A stretch of 64,000 bases of DNA, from positions 8,787,501-8,851,500 of the forward strand of contig JABWDB010000001.1 of the NCBI GenBank assembly GCA_019614645.1, in the 5' to 3' direction. This DNA is from Stratiolaelaps scimitus (Eukaryota; Arthropoda; Arachnida; Mesostigmata; Laelapidae). Positions 51,000-61,534 of the stretch are shown here, one piece after another. The position numbers and the translations under genes were made by a program. The notes under the pieces are model-generated. The model was not told where the DNA came from. It did no database searches and saw only the letters and a program-made list of their open reading frames with translations. Each line of letters opens with the position of its first letter. The first letter of the stretch is position 1.

Positions 51000-52450
51000 C
51001 CCTCTCTCTCTCACTTGTTCTTTCTCTCTCGCCTTAAAGCAGGCGGCCACTGCCGAAATAAATAGTGTCCGGCCGGCGATCTAGGCCTGTTCCTATCCTC
51101 GGCCTTGCCTATCTGAATCAACCGCAAAGAGTCAGTTGCTGCCGGACCACCTTCCTTCCCCTTCGGGCTTCCGTCGTCGTCGCCTTGTCGCCTGCTCCTT
51201 GTCCTTTTCCTCTGCCTGCGTAAGCGTTAGCTGGGCCGTTCGTTCGTCGGCTGGAACGCTCGCTCGCCAATTGTAATCGTAGCCCACCGGTCTCGACTAT
51301 AACAACAGCAGAACAGACATTTACTGTTGATTCGACGACGCTTCCACGACGCGATGGCCGGGAGCCTTCTGCCGAGATGTAAAGTCGCGCTCGGTGCGCT
51401 GGCGCGGTACGGCTCACGCGCCACGTGAGACAGAGAAAGGGCTGTGCTAGCTACGTGGGAAGGGTTTTTTCCTGAACGGCGGGGCGGTCAGCACGAGGGC
51501 CGGTGGTTGCCCGTCATCAGATCAGATCGGAATCGTGCAGCGGGCTGACCGTGCCAGACTATTATGTGTGCTAAGGCTGGGTGATGATGGTATATCATAT
51601 AAGTAAGAGGTGTAGTCCGCTCTGACGATGTGCTTGCTAGCGTCCAGAACAGCAGAAGGGTTGAAGCGGGCTGATTGACTAGAGAGAAATGCGTTTTGCA
51701 GGCGGGCAAGTGCACCACATAGGTATAGAGTTCAGAACGAGTTTGTAGCAGCAGCAGCAGTAGCAGCGAAGACAACAGCAACAATAACAATGACAACAAG
51801 ACCTTGTCGCTCGCGCAACCAGGCGCTGGTGTGTTCGCGTTAACGGCGCCGTCGGTAGAGGTCAGCAGTACGGCGAACCTGTGTATTCTAAACCAGTTAC
51901 AGGACAGCTGACTGGCTGACTGACTGACTCGTACGGTGTGGCGCAACGTGTTGTGATGAGAACATGTTGAGAATAGAAATTGTTTCACTATTGCTGCTGC
52001 TGCTGCTGCTGTTACCAGTAGTATTAGCACCGTAGCGGTAGTGGTGGTGGTGTTTTTGCTAATAGCGATAGAAGTAGAGTAATGATAGTTATATCCTTGG
52101 AGACAGCGGAGGCAGTGGTTACCGCTGTGGCGGTAATGACACTAAGCTGTGTGACACGGAGGGTGAAACAACGGAGGATACGAGAACGAGATGATATCGG
52201 TCACTGGGACGGCGGCGGCGACGACTGCGGGCCGGCGCTCAATGAACACGAGACGGCAGACGGCAGCTGCCGGCTATGGCTCAGTTGCGGGACAGGCTCT
52301 CCTTACCTACGAGAGACTTGTGGTCATGTATCGTACTATACACAGATCTAACGGGTATCGTTCGATTCGTCTATGTATAGAGAAGATAACCGGTACCACC
52401 AGCGCCACCAGCAACTAATAACAGCAGGCAATACAAATGTTGGTTGCTTA
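51000..52450. promoter_or_regulatory. GC-rich block with trinucleotide repeats
   Basis: CpG-dense sequence with CAG/GCT/GGC runs. Overlapping frames include 180 codons (51,488-52,030, minus) and 89 codons from an ATG (52,082-52,351, plus). Frames are open mainly because of repeats and low AT. It may be a divergent promoter or a leader exon. Confidence 0.2.
51992..52011 (+). repeat. (TGC)n microsatellite
   Basis: About seven TGC units, which produce an artificial poly-Ala start in a minus-strand frame. Confidence 0.9.
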
Positions 52451-53244
52451 GGTAATCCGCTTGCGTAGGGTCACTAACAGCATCAGCAGAGGAGTAGCCT
52501 TGTGTTAAGATTAGAACAGGCGACGGGTAAACGCAGCTTCGTGCGAGTGGTTATGTTAGCATAACTACAATATAATAGTTGTTAATTTCGAGATCGGTCA
52601 CCGAGTGTGAAACGGCCGGTAATTAACTCATCGTCTAATTAGTAGAAATTTGCTTTATAACATTGCGTCGTTAAGGCTTCATCACAGTCGATGGTAACAT
52701 CAAAGTGTATTCTACGAGAATGTAGAACTTGTAGGTGTATTTTTATCTCTAATAATTTTAATTGTTATTGTTGTTGTTGTTGCTGGCGGATAGTTTAACG
52801 GAAGACAGCGAGCTTCATTAGTCTTCTTGTTTCATCCCCAAAATAAGAGGAGATTCAAAAGCATTGCGTCGGCTGGACGAATTGAGATCACCGCTACGCA
52901 CAGCACTATGTTGGCCCAATATGAGCAGCTTGTTGCCAAGTGTTTGCAAAAATATATAATATGGCGAATAGTCCCAGCATCTATCTTAGCTTCCTTACAG
53001 ATAAACGCATCCGTCAGTAATGAACATAGTACGCGTTGTGAAACAGATATGACCTCAAACATAATTCCAGTACATATGGTCACATCGGATCACAGATGCG
53101 CTATATTGTCGGTTTTAAATTGGATACAAGCGTTAGAAAACTGGTTGGCCAGAACGCCAACATTGAGAACATCGTTTGTTCCATCAATCATCGTGTGAAC
53201 GTGTTCGAACTGAAAATTGTCTTGCCGTCACAGCGGCTGAGACC
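52451..53244. other. No supported gene
   Basis: A 123-codon forward frame (52,827-53,198) and an 83-codon opposing frame overlap. No motif was recognised in either. Confidence 0.5.
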
Positions 53245-53410
53245 TATCATAATAATAATTATTAGTATTATCACTTTATTGACAAGCCTGCAAGTACAAG
53301 ATTCGTGCGATCGGCACCGATTCGCACGTACCCTGAGGGATTCGAACCGGGTACACTGTGATGGTACGCCCCGACGTTTCCTCCACGTCATTCGGGTATT
53401 CCAAAATGCC
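53245..53410 (-). repeat. tRNA-like SINE candidate
   Basis: On the minus strand an A-box-like TGACGTGGAGG (53,392-53,382) is followed exactly 44 nt later by a B-box, GGTTCGAATCC (53,348-53,338). That is the spacing in tRNAs. Around them are potential stems: GACG/CGTC (a D-arm-like hairpin), GTACCC/GGGTAC enclosing the B-box, and GTGCG...CGCAC just downstream. The unit ends in an AT-rich tail (ataataattattattat, near 53,250-53,268), as in many SINEs. The acceptor and T stems do not fold as a proper tRNA. Confidence 0.45.
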
Positions 53411-54507
53411 CTGTATTCAGCGCAGCTTTTGATGGAAAAACTTGTCAGTTTGAATGCAGGACACAATCAAGGGACTCGGAATCGCGCTGTCACGTCACTG
53501 TCAAAGGCTCCACGCAGAAGCAGGCCCGAAAAGAGCATCTTGTACGACGTGTAAAGGTGTGGACGCATGATATATGGTGATAGACAATTTCGGTTTCGCC
53601 GCGTTCAGCAACCGCTCCCTGTAGTTTATGTGGAGGTACTAAGCGCTGTCACGTGGCTAAGGGCGCGGCATACCTACCTCATAGCAGCAATTGTCCCAAG
53701 ATTGTTCAAGACTCTCTCTCTTCGAGCAGGAAAATCATTTGAAAGCTGTCCACTGCGTGGAGCATGTTGAAAGACGGCCGGACTAAAATGGACAGACTAC
53801 AGAATCGAAGAACAGCGAACGAACAGATTCGATTTTATACTTTTACGAAATATTAACGCTAACTGAGATCTCGCTGTCGATTGTTATTATGAACTCAAAG
53901 CATGTGTGTGTATACTCTGGCAACATTATCGTGAACGAGATGGGTCATGAGGAAATCACTAGAGTCAGTTGAAATCATTTGTTTTTGCAGGAAGCTGGCT
54001 TACGGAAGTAGGCTGATACAGATCGAAGTACCGCCTATGTACTCTACTCTGTAACGATAGTTGTCCTACCACTTGATTTTGTCTTTTTTAAGTTAAGGAC
54101 ATAACTTGGCCATCTCGATTTTTCGCGATTTCACCTGTTTTTTTTTGTCCGGGCCGACACATTCGTCCTTCTAGATAAGTATGTATTTTATATATATACA
54201 GAACTATTGAAGAATCACCATACCGGTCTACGAACGAACATTATTATTCACCATTTCATTAAAAACATTTATAGGAATATCCACTTCACGAGTCGTTTTC
54301 CGAATTATTGAACAAGTTTTGAGTCGGTAACCGATTCAAATGTCCAGAGGATAATTTTGCATTTTTCTAGTAAATGATTCAGTTGAACGAGTGCAGGCTA
54401 TCTGTATTTTCCTGTAGTCAAACAAGCGGCATGAGCGATGTCTCTAGCCCATCAATAAACTGGTGCCATTAATTCACTTGTTCAGTTGTAGGTCACTGTC
54501 ATTTTGT
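53411..54507. other. No supported gene
   Basis: AT-rich with short frames only. Nothing distinctive was seen. Confidence 0.6.
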
Positions 54508-54621
54508 TTACTTTTCTAATACAATATACATATATATATATATATATAAACAAAACAACAGAATACAGGCAATATATATATTGCCTGTATTCTGTTGTTT
54601 TGTTTTTATTAAGAAAAGTAA
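54508..54621. mobile_element. Foldback/MITE-like palindromic element
   Basis: The centre is a perfect 58-bp palindrome (54,548-54,605; 29-nt arms; axis between 54,576 and 54,577). Outside it, TTACTTTTCT (54,508-54,517) is matched inversely by AGAAAAGTAA (54,612-54,621). An AT microsatellite (54,530-54,547) has expanded inside the left arm only. There is no coding capacity. The structure fits a MITE or foldback element. Target-site duplication is not clear. Confidence 0.6.
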
Positions 54622-54935
54622 CTGCCATATCGAAGAGCTAATCGAATTAACCAGCTTCTCCCTCTCTCATACTCCTTCTTGAGGGAGAATAAACGCTTGT
54701 CCATTATCCCTCCTCTCCGCTGATCATCTGTCCTATGACGAAGTCGTGCAAGCACGCAACTATACCGACCCACAGCCACACGCCCTTACTACCATTATTG
54801 TTATATCTAAACGACGAGTGACCAGGGTCCAACGACGGTATAGTGTTGCCGCTCAAGTACCGCAGGAGGCAAAACATCGTCTTCTATCCGGCCGTCTATC
54901 TCGTCGCCTTCTGTGCTGATGGTGGTAAGCGCCAC

Positions 54936-54957
54936 CAGCAGCAGCAGCAGCAGCAGC
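54936..54957 (+). repeat. (CAG)7 microsatellite
   Basis: Seven CAG units in a GC-rich block. Confidence 0.9.
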
Positions 54958-55193
54958 TCTGTTGGCAGCCGGAGCCGGGCCTGTCACCGGCGCCGCCGGC
55001 GTCGTCGTTCTGCTTAGCGACACACCTATCTGTCCTCTCGTTCGCAAACATGCTTACGTACCAGTCTGTTTACCACTCTGCCCATCACATTTTTTTTCTC
55101 TTCCTTGTCGGCTTCTTCCTCGTCTTCGGTTGCTCCCATCCTGCGGGGCCGTTCATTTTGGGGACAGTTGAATAACTCTTCCAAAATAAACAA

Positions 55194-55222
55194 CAAACAA
55201 ACAAACAAACACACACACACAC
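55194..55222 (+). repeat. (CAAA)n(CA)n compound microsatellite
   Basis: CAAA units run directly into about seven CA units. Confidence 0.9.
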
Positions 55223-55296
55223 CCGAATACTGTTATTGGCGCAGCTGCTGTTGCCGGCTGTGGTAGCGCGCAGCAACGCGGCATCTTGACCCTCCG

Positions 55297-55608
55297 TCAC
55301 TGCCTGTCGAGTTCTTGACGACCTCGTATCTGAAGCAGCAACGGCTGCCGAGATTGAGCGATGCTGATGTGTCCAACTCCTGTGGCGGTGTACTGCAGCA
55401 TTCGTTGTCGTTCCGGCAGAGATCGCTCCGAGGTCGCGCGCCTGAGCGGGAGATCGCGCGCCGTCGTCTCCACTTCCTTGAACGGGAAAACGCCGGCTGA
55501 ACGAGCGAGCATCAAGCAAACGAAACAGCGGGCGGCATAGGCCGCTCTCTCCTCGTGGTGCTGGATGCAAGTAAATGCTGGCGGCAGCGCAGAATGCTGG
55601 TACGGCAC
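55297..55608 (-). CDS. GC-rich open frame, possible exon
   Basis: This minus-strand frame is stop-free from just downstream of an acceptor-like tactaaaattag (near 55,650) to TGA at 55,297. GC at third positions of the distal half is about 64%, against 47% at second positions. The product is basic and arginine-rich (for example LPLRRATSERSLPERQRMLQ). The other two minus-strand frames are open over much of the same GC-rich interval, so it may be a leader exon rather than coding DNA. No family is recognised. Confidence 0.22.
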   Translation of the reverse strand: MPYQHSALPPAFTCIQHHEERAAYAARCFVCLMLARSAGVFPFKEVETTARDLPLRRATSERSLPERQRMLQYTATGVGHISIAQSRQPLLLQIRGRQELDRQ

Positions 55609-55904
55609 TTTGCCATCATTGGTGCGTGTGGGCCTCTCTAAATAAGGCTAATTTTAGTAGCAGCCCATGCTGCAGCGGCCCTTGCTGCTGCTACTGCTTC
55701 TTCTTCTTCTTCTGCTACGGGCCGATATTGCGGAGAGTCAGTTCCATACTCGAGCGATCGAACGGCTGATGACTGGCTAAATGGACTAAGCGATCGAGGA
55801 CGGACGCAACAGATCGTTGATTGGATATGCTGCATACAGATAGCTCGCGGATGGGACTGGCCTTGCGAGGACTGCCTGTTAGTTAGCGTTGCTATTGTTC
55901 GCAT

Positions 55905-55930
55905 TATATATATATATATATATATATATA
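55905..55930. repeat. (TA)13 microsatellite
   Basis: About 26 nt of pure TA. Confidence 0.9.
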
Positions 55931-56748
55931 GCGGCGATTTGATAGCCATCTTTATTTGCAATCAGTCAGTTATATGCCTGGAGTGATGCGGGGTGGGTAG
56001 CTTAGTTTTATTCTATCTTGCACATTCTATAGTTTTGCTAGAGTCGTCACTTTCTAACCCGCCTCGTTGCGAATTGATTACGTATGAATTGCTCGAGGAG
56101 CACGCCCATTCACATTGATCTATCTAAACACATATACTATATATTCAAACGGTCTAATGTTTCGATTGAACGGCTTCTACTTCGTCACTTCTACATCTAG
56201 TCATGCACTTAGCCCTGTGATGCAATTCGTTCTGATCCAGTGATAACAATTTATTTGTTGTTTTTCGAGAGGCAGCGGGAAGCGAGTTACTGCAGCTGCA
56301 CAAATAGCAGATGGAGCCAGACTGTTGGGGGCATGCACTATGCATTCGAGTGGATGCACACTCATTGAAATGTATGAGGAGATGATTGGTGGAACCACTG
56401 ATCTTGCCCAGTGTATATTTCTTTCAAAAATCGCGTAAAATGTATTAAACAAAATATGCAGTAAAACCTAATGTCCAATAGACAATATAGTATGTTTGTA
56501 GTTTTTCATTTTTTGCTCCAAACGCTTACTCACTACACTCTACTCGTACTCCGTGATACCGAGAAAGCTTTCGAATATAGTAACTCGTCACTTTTGTTTC
56601 TAGCGTTCACCATTTGTTTGCCCTACTGTTCGGAAACGAATTTACATAGATACTTTTACACGCATTCTATACGAGTCTATCTCACTCACAGCGTGAGGAC
56701 GGCATTAAAAAATGGGTATAAGCGTCGACCACACATTACCAAACATGA
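55931..56748. other. No supported gene
   Basis: AT-rich. A 179-codon forward frame (56,471-57,010) spans it, but its distal half lies opposite the minus-strand candidate at 56,749, and it has no motif. Confidence 0.5.
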
Positions 56749-57009
56749 TCACCAAGCTACTTTTCCGCCGTGCTCGATGCCGTTCGACAGTTCGCTTGTG
56801 TCGTGCGGTTGGCCAGCCGGCGAGCTGCTGCTTCCTACTTCCAACAGCTCTGCGCCCCACTCCAAATATAGCACGCGCTCGGCTCCGTTCTTCCTTTGGC
56901 CTTTGGTGGATTTCCTTGAAGTGAGAAGCTTCGAGACAAGGCGTCGCTCCCGACTCTGGCTGACGCTCTCTCGTTGTTGTCGGTCGCTGATGCTACGACT
57001 ACTGCGGTA
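56749..57009 (-). CDS. GC-rich open frame, possible exon
   Basis: This is an 86-codon stop-free minus-strand frame. Third-position GC is about 64% against 52% at second positions. It reads as basic, then hydrophilic, for example VLYLEWGAELLEVGSSSS, and stops at TGA 56,749. A GTAAGTG donor lies just upstream on the same strand (near 57,015), so this stretch may belong to an intron or to another exon. The opposite strand is also open over the same interval, which weakens the case. Confidence 0.22.
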   Translation of the reverse strand, partial: YRSSRSISDRQQRESVSQSRERRLVSKLLTSRKSTKGQRKNGAERVLYLEWGAELLEVGSSSSPAGQPHDTSELSNGIEHGGKVAW

Positions 57010-58096
57010 GCACTTACTTGATGTCAGATTCGGATTTTAAAGCTTTTCAGCGAAATCGCGTTAATCTCATCATCCTCTCGGAGCTGTCCCGGATCCCGCC
57101 ATAGTTATTCTCTTCTTCTTCTTTTTTGCTTTGAGTGGGTGGAATATTTTCTGAATCCATCAAGTCTCAGCGAAGTGTAGATATAAAACATGAATAGAAA
57201 CGTTGAGGCTACTCTGTTCGCGGTAGAGCGCATACGATACGCTTGGTATCTGGTGTCATTGCCTTGGCATTCAGGTGTTAAAATTAGCGCTGCCGCTTTT
57301 TGGCCAATCGATAGAACGAGATTGACAAGCTCCTCAATAGAAAATAGCAGAAAGATCAATTTAACAAGGCATTAGATGCTGTTTTTTTAAACGAGGTTTA
57401 TTTCAACGAAAATCATTATACCTGCCACAATATCACACACACACAATAGCGCAATTGGATCTTTTGTTACTTAAGGTTTGCCCTTACAGCCTAAATCGTT
57501 TCTATCGTTCTCTTCGGTGCAATCCGAGGTTATACGAAAGAAATAGTATGTTGCAAAATATAACGAGTACAGACACAACAGCAGCTTGACCTAAAGGCCA
57601 ACCTAGAAATAACCACTGGCATAATAGATTACAGTAGTAGATTAGGAGTTGCACGGAGTCATGATGAAGCAATGTAACGCAATCTCGCTTATGATATTTA
57701 TAATAGAATCAGCAGCTTTCTTGGCCAGTTCCGCCTTTTGATGAATCCACGTGTCCTGCCTGGAAACACTGGACATCGTCTTTCGATAAACTGACCAGCT
57801 GAATATATAATTATCATTGAATTTCATATAATTGCTGCCCTTATCACGTTATTAGCCCCTCGGCAATGACATCATATGTCAAGTGCACTATATGTAGTGC
57901 GCATCGAAGTCAACATATAACTCAGAGGCAGTATCAAAATCCTATGCAAAGGCTTCCTCAACGAGTAACAATATCTTATGGATTATTGTATTATTACACC
58001 GAACTACATTCACAATGTTTTGGTTACTTCTTGACACCGACTACAATGCTGACTATCGACATTCGAGTGGCCATCATCTTTAAGAATCGATCTTAC
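57010..58096. other. No supported gene
   Basis: A GTAAGTG donor-like site on the minus strand near 57,015 follows an acidic stretch (REDDEINAISLKSFKIRI, about 57,026-57,085). Otherwise AT-rich with no supported frame. Confidence 0.45.
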
Positions 58097-58458
58097 GTTC
58101 TTTTTTTGGCGCTATCCGGTGACGATAGCGACACGTCGACAGCGACGACGACGACGTCGGACTCATGCTGCACAAAGAGCCAATACTGCGTATCAATAGG
58201 GCTCCCACAGTTTGGCCAGTCCACGTTGATGAGATTTAGCGTCCTGCCCATCACTGCTGCTGCTGATTGTCTCGGCCGGGTCTCGGAACACCCTCGGGGT
58301 TTCGCGGCGTCTCTTACGCGTGGCCAGTTCTCGTCGCTGAGCTGCCATCGCGGCCACCACCGCCTTGCGCCGCCGCCGCCGCCGCCGCTGCTACCGGTTC
58401 TAGAAATAAGTCCAACAAAGACAAACTACTAATAATGACGTTTAGCGTATCCATCACC
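58097..58458 (-). CDS. Candidate exon cluster with two alternative splice readings
   Basis: Two mutually exclusive minus-strand models are visible. In model A, one exon runs from 58,399 (after a good acceptor, ttatttctag) to 58,097 (before GTAAGA). It is open throughout and includes LINVDWPNCGSPIDTQYWLF, with about 67% GC at third positions against 39% at second. In model B, an exon ends at 58,458 before GTGATG (acidic, ISDEDADDDPAG). A 58-nt intron leads to exon 58,399-58,318, with poly-Ala and poly-Gly runs, ending at another GTAAGA. A 64-nt intron then leads to 58,253-58,193, ending in TGA. Model B is in phase across both introns. Neither product is recognised. GC-rich CCG repeats in the area also inflate open frames. 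Confidence 0.3.
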
Positions 58459-58937
58459 AGCAGGATCGTCATCAGCGTCCTCATCAGATATTAATAGATA
58501 ACAAAAGGCGAACACAGCGACAACGAACGAACAACCGCTCAGAAAATGAATGAAGAGATGAAAGCGCTTCGGGATAAAAACGCTCCCTTGTCGACGGGTT
58601 GTTGTACCCTCTCTCCTTCCCTGTGCGCCTCGTCGCCCGATGATCGCAGAGCACCATTTAGCCTCCGTGACAAAAAGACGAACAACCAACAACAACAACA
58701 ACAACGATAAGCACATAAAACTATGAAAAAGAAAATACAACGCGGTACCGCCCACCGAATTTCGTTTAATGATCGATCGATTATTATTATTATCATTATA
58801 CGTACATACATCTCGACGAATCCGTGAGTCGTGTGTATGCGCCTACTTGAGCAGAGGAGAAACGTGGTCGGATCGTTGTGTGGCATTGATGGTAAGAACA
58901 TCGACGAGCGAGGAATAATAGTACAGTAGTCAAATAG

Positions 58938-59018
58938 CTATGTATCTATGTTGGCTGAATAAGCCCAGCCCCCCCTTCCCCCCCGGGAACCGATCGTTCC
59001 GTTGCCCGTCCGAATGAC
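58938..59018 (-). CDS. Terminal coding exon of the same unidentified gene
   Basis: This exon follows a 66-nt intron (59,019-59,084) that opens with GTGAGG and closes with a pyrimidine-rich acceptor, ccttgtttcag. The preceding exon ends on a complete codon, and this one reads on in the same phase for 26 codons to a TAG stop at 58,938-58,940. The tail is basic and glycine-rich (VIRTGNGTIGSRGG...). It crosses two G7 tracts, on the minus strand, so a one-base length error there would change the C-terminus. Short introns of this size are common in arthropods. No function is assigned. Confidence 0.45.
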   Translation of the reverse strand, partial: VIRTGNGTIGSRGGRGGWAYSANIDT

Positions 59019-59084
59019 CTGAAACAAGGTAACACAGGAAGTTCAGCGAGACTGAGGTATAGATTTGGGTAGCGGGAACCTCAC

Positions 59085-59337
59085 CTCACAAGATCCCGAT
59101 CGGACCACACAAGGCGATGTGATGTTTTCGAAGGCGCCGATGCCGAACTCTTTGGCTCGCCCGTAAATTTGCTGGCATGCGTGTGCTAACGAGACACCGT
59201 AGAAGTCTACGAATGAAAAGCGCATGAAGAAATTCTGGTTGGAGAGCGCCTTGATGACGGGACGTTCATAGGGGTTAGTATTTTCGAGTCTGGTATTCAT
59301 GTAGCGTTTTTTGTCGGCAATGGAAACGTGTATTTTC
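59085..59337 (-). CDS. Internal coding exon of an unidentified gene
   Basis: This 253-nt open exon is the strongest host coding signal in the window. It is preceded by a pyrimidine-containing acceptor (ttgttccatccag) and ends at a consensus donor, GAG|GTGAGG. Codon statistics support it: third positions are about 60% G/C against about 39% at second positions. The peptide (84 codons) starts KIHVSIADKKRYMNTRLE, is rich in aromatics in the middle (FFMRFSFVDFYG) and ends with two cysteines (SPC..RSGSC). It carries a potential N-glycosylation site (NIT), which fits a secreted or luminal protein. One nucleotide precedes the first full codon, so the upstream exon must end in phase 2. I do not recognise the family. 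Confidence 0.55.
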
Positions 59338-59917
59338 CTGGATGGAACAATTTACTCTGTGAAAGAGACCCGTGGGATAGTGATATCTAGAAACAGGTCT
59401 GATCTAGAGAGAATCCAAAATGATGCACGACTAAGATACGTGTGGCGTACTGGGTTGCGTAAAACGTAAGGCGAGATTTCAACATAAAATCTGTTTTTCA
59501 TCGGAAACCTATGCCGGAAGTTTTGGTATCAAGCGGCTACCCAGAGGAAGTGCTAGTTTAGTGCAAACTGATAGTCTATTGCTGAGGAATCTGAGGTGTA
59601 TGCTGATGATTACAGACGTGCCGAAAGATCAGAGCCGAAACAGCGGATTTCAATGTGGGGTCAGCTCTCTTCAGCTCGGAACATGCCAAGTTACCCATCA
59701 GCACCTTGGTCCGAAATTGGTGAATTCGCTGTCTTTTAAAAATCGAATGTTTTCACTCTGTCACCTTTAACCATGTATTGCAATATTGTAGTTTTATGAG
59801 TCCTCTACGCTTAATATTATTCCTGTTATACTAGTGACGTGTGCGATTGACATGATGAGCCTATGACCTATCGTTCGTAATAATTAATCAAGCTCGAATA
59901 CTTCGTGTCTTACTCAC

Positions 59918-59971
59918 CTCTGCTAATTGCTCAACGATGTCTGATGTGTGGACTTCACTGCGAGGCCGCTC
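59918..59971 (-). CDS. Possible upstream exon (strong donor)
   Basis: The minus strand has a near-perfect donor, GAG|GTGAGTAAG, at 59,918/59,917. The open frame into it reads ...RSEVHTSDIVEQLAE and ends on a complete codon. Upstream it is limited by a TAA just before 59,971, and no clear acceptor is visible, so the 5' edge is uncertain. The phase does not match the exon starting at 59,337, so at least one more exon would have to lie between them if they belong to one gene. Confidence 0.25.
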
Positions 59972-60064
59972 TTACGGCGATGGCGAACCACGTATTTCAG
60001 TTTCTACTATGACATCACACGTTAATGGATCGTTCACGCATCAAATGGGGTGTTGTAAAGCAAT

Positions 60065-60403
60065 TCATACAAGTATGTGAGATGTGGCACTATTTAGACT
60101 ACATTGCTGAAATGAATTAGATTCGGTTTGATGGTATAGAGTGCATTGGAGCTCGCTCGACGTCGTCAAGCCTACGTGGGTTTTACAGTAGTCTATTAGG
60201 TGCTCAGGTGCTCCATCACGTTGCGAACTCTGCCGAGGCGAGCAGAATGTTGTTGAGTTAAAACTATTATCACATCGAGTAATCACCGCCTCAATGTATT
60301 TGCAGGCTAATCTGTGCTGGGGTATTGCAGTACATCGAGCCAGCGAGGAAGAGAGGGGAACACAACATAGAACCAAGGAAACAAGCGGCGTCTTATCGTC
60401 CAT
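60065..60403 (-). CDS. Possible first exon or small ORF with signal peptide
   Basis: This is a 112-codon minus-strand frame starting at a true ATG. Residues 7-22 are a hydrophobic segment (LVSLVLCCVPLSSSLA) after a short charged start, which looks like a cleavable signal peptide. The rest is cysteine-bearing (seven further Cys) with an NST glycosylation motif. It lies on the same strand about 0.7 kb upstream of the best exon in the window, so it may be the first exon of a secreted-protein gene. No strong GT donor is obvious inside it, so it could also be a small single-exon ORF or chance. No family is recognised. Confidence 0.35.
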   Translation of the reverse strand: MDDKTPLVSLVLCCVPLSSSLARCTAIPQHRLACKYIEAVITRCDNSFNSTTFCSPRQSSQRDGAPEHLIDYCKTHVGLTTSSELQCTLYHQTESNSFQQCSLNSATSHILV

Positions 60404-61534
60404 AGTCGGAGCGGATGCTTGTTCACATCATCACAGTGTGTAAACGGAATGACCGATCACATCGTCTTAGCGGTTGTCATCGTCGCGCCCATGTGGATCA
60501 CCACTACACGAAAAAAACCGCTCGACGATTTGAACAGCCAGTCAAAAGTGTGTGGCTTGGAACGGGTGCGCTTTCTCTACAAGCGACGTTTATCCAGCTG
60601 CACCTAAACGTATGCTTGGTGCACACTAAGCCGGCCCGTGTTCATTTTTTCGATATCTAATGATAAATAGTAGCATACGGTGGTAAAGTTCACACCAACG
60701 CGCCGATAGACGAACCTTCACTGAAGCAATCTAATACAACCTGCTGAATGAGTGTTCTTCTGGAGAAAAACAATTGGTGAAACGTGGACATTGGTTCACG
60801 CTATCAGGCCGCCTCAATCAGAGTTTCGGGTCACTTCGACTCCATAACTTTGTGAACCAAACGCTTGAGATAGAGAGCAATGTACAACGAACTGACAACC
60901 CAGTAGCTATATAGTGTCGCTTACTACTTCCGTTATCCATGAGCCTGTGGTGAGAATTTACATATCGAAACAAAGAAACGGTTCTTTACTTTTGGTCATT
61001 ATCGCGTAATAACTCTATATAATTCATTCATATCGATGGCAACTATCATTATTGCTTTGTGGCCAAGTCTGTCTGACACAGGAACTGAACTGGCTGTTCC
61101 GTCGGAGCCATAGCTAGGATAATTCGGGTATTTTCCTGCGGGGTTTCGAGCATGGTTAATGCATGGTTAATGTGTCACTCAGCCGTAGTGACTAGTGTGG
61201 GACTCAACAAACCCGTCTTCCCTTCCTCCCACCCCCAAGGCTCGGAAATTGCTAGGCAATACTTCGATACCATGGGAGCGGCCTCCCGACTCCTATTGTC
61301 CACTTCACGTTATCCGATCACACATCTGTATGATTAGATAAGACATTAACACTTATCCATAAGCCGAGCGCCCGTGGGCGTATCGAGAATCATCGCTTAG
61401 TTCCCTGGCTGCTGGAAACCCGTCCCTCCTTCCCTCCTCTCGACTTCCTCTGATAGCTCGATCAAACCTTGCCTTTCTTGTTGTTTCCTTGTCCGTCTTG
61501 AGTGTCATGATTGCGTCGAACCAGGTATTACCAT
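60404..61534. other. No supported gene; possible promoter side of the minus-strand gene
   Basis: Immediately 5' of the ATG at 60,403. No TATA box or initiator was confirmed. Short frames only. Confidence 0.5.
61150..61171 (+). repeat. Tandem 11-mer duplication
   Basis: GCATGGTTAAT occurs twice in direct succession and is followed by a third partial match. A small slippage duplication. Confidence 0.6.

Noticed and set aside
51488..52030. 180-codon minus-strand frame with a signal-peptide-like start
   Set aside because: The hydrophobic start is poly-Ala and poly-Leu made by TGC/CAG repeats.
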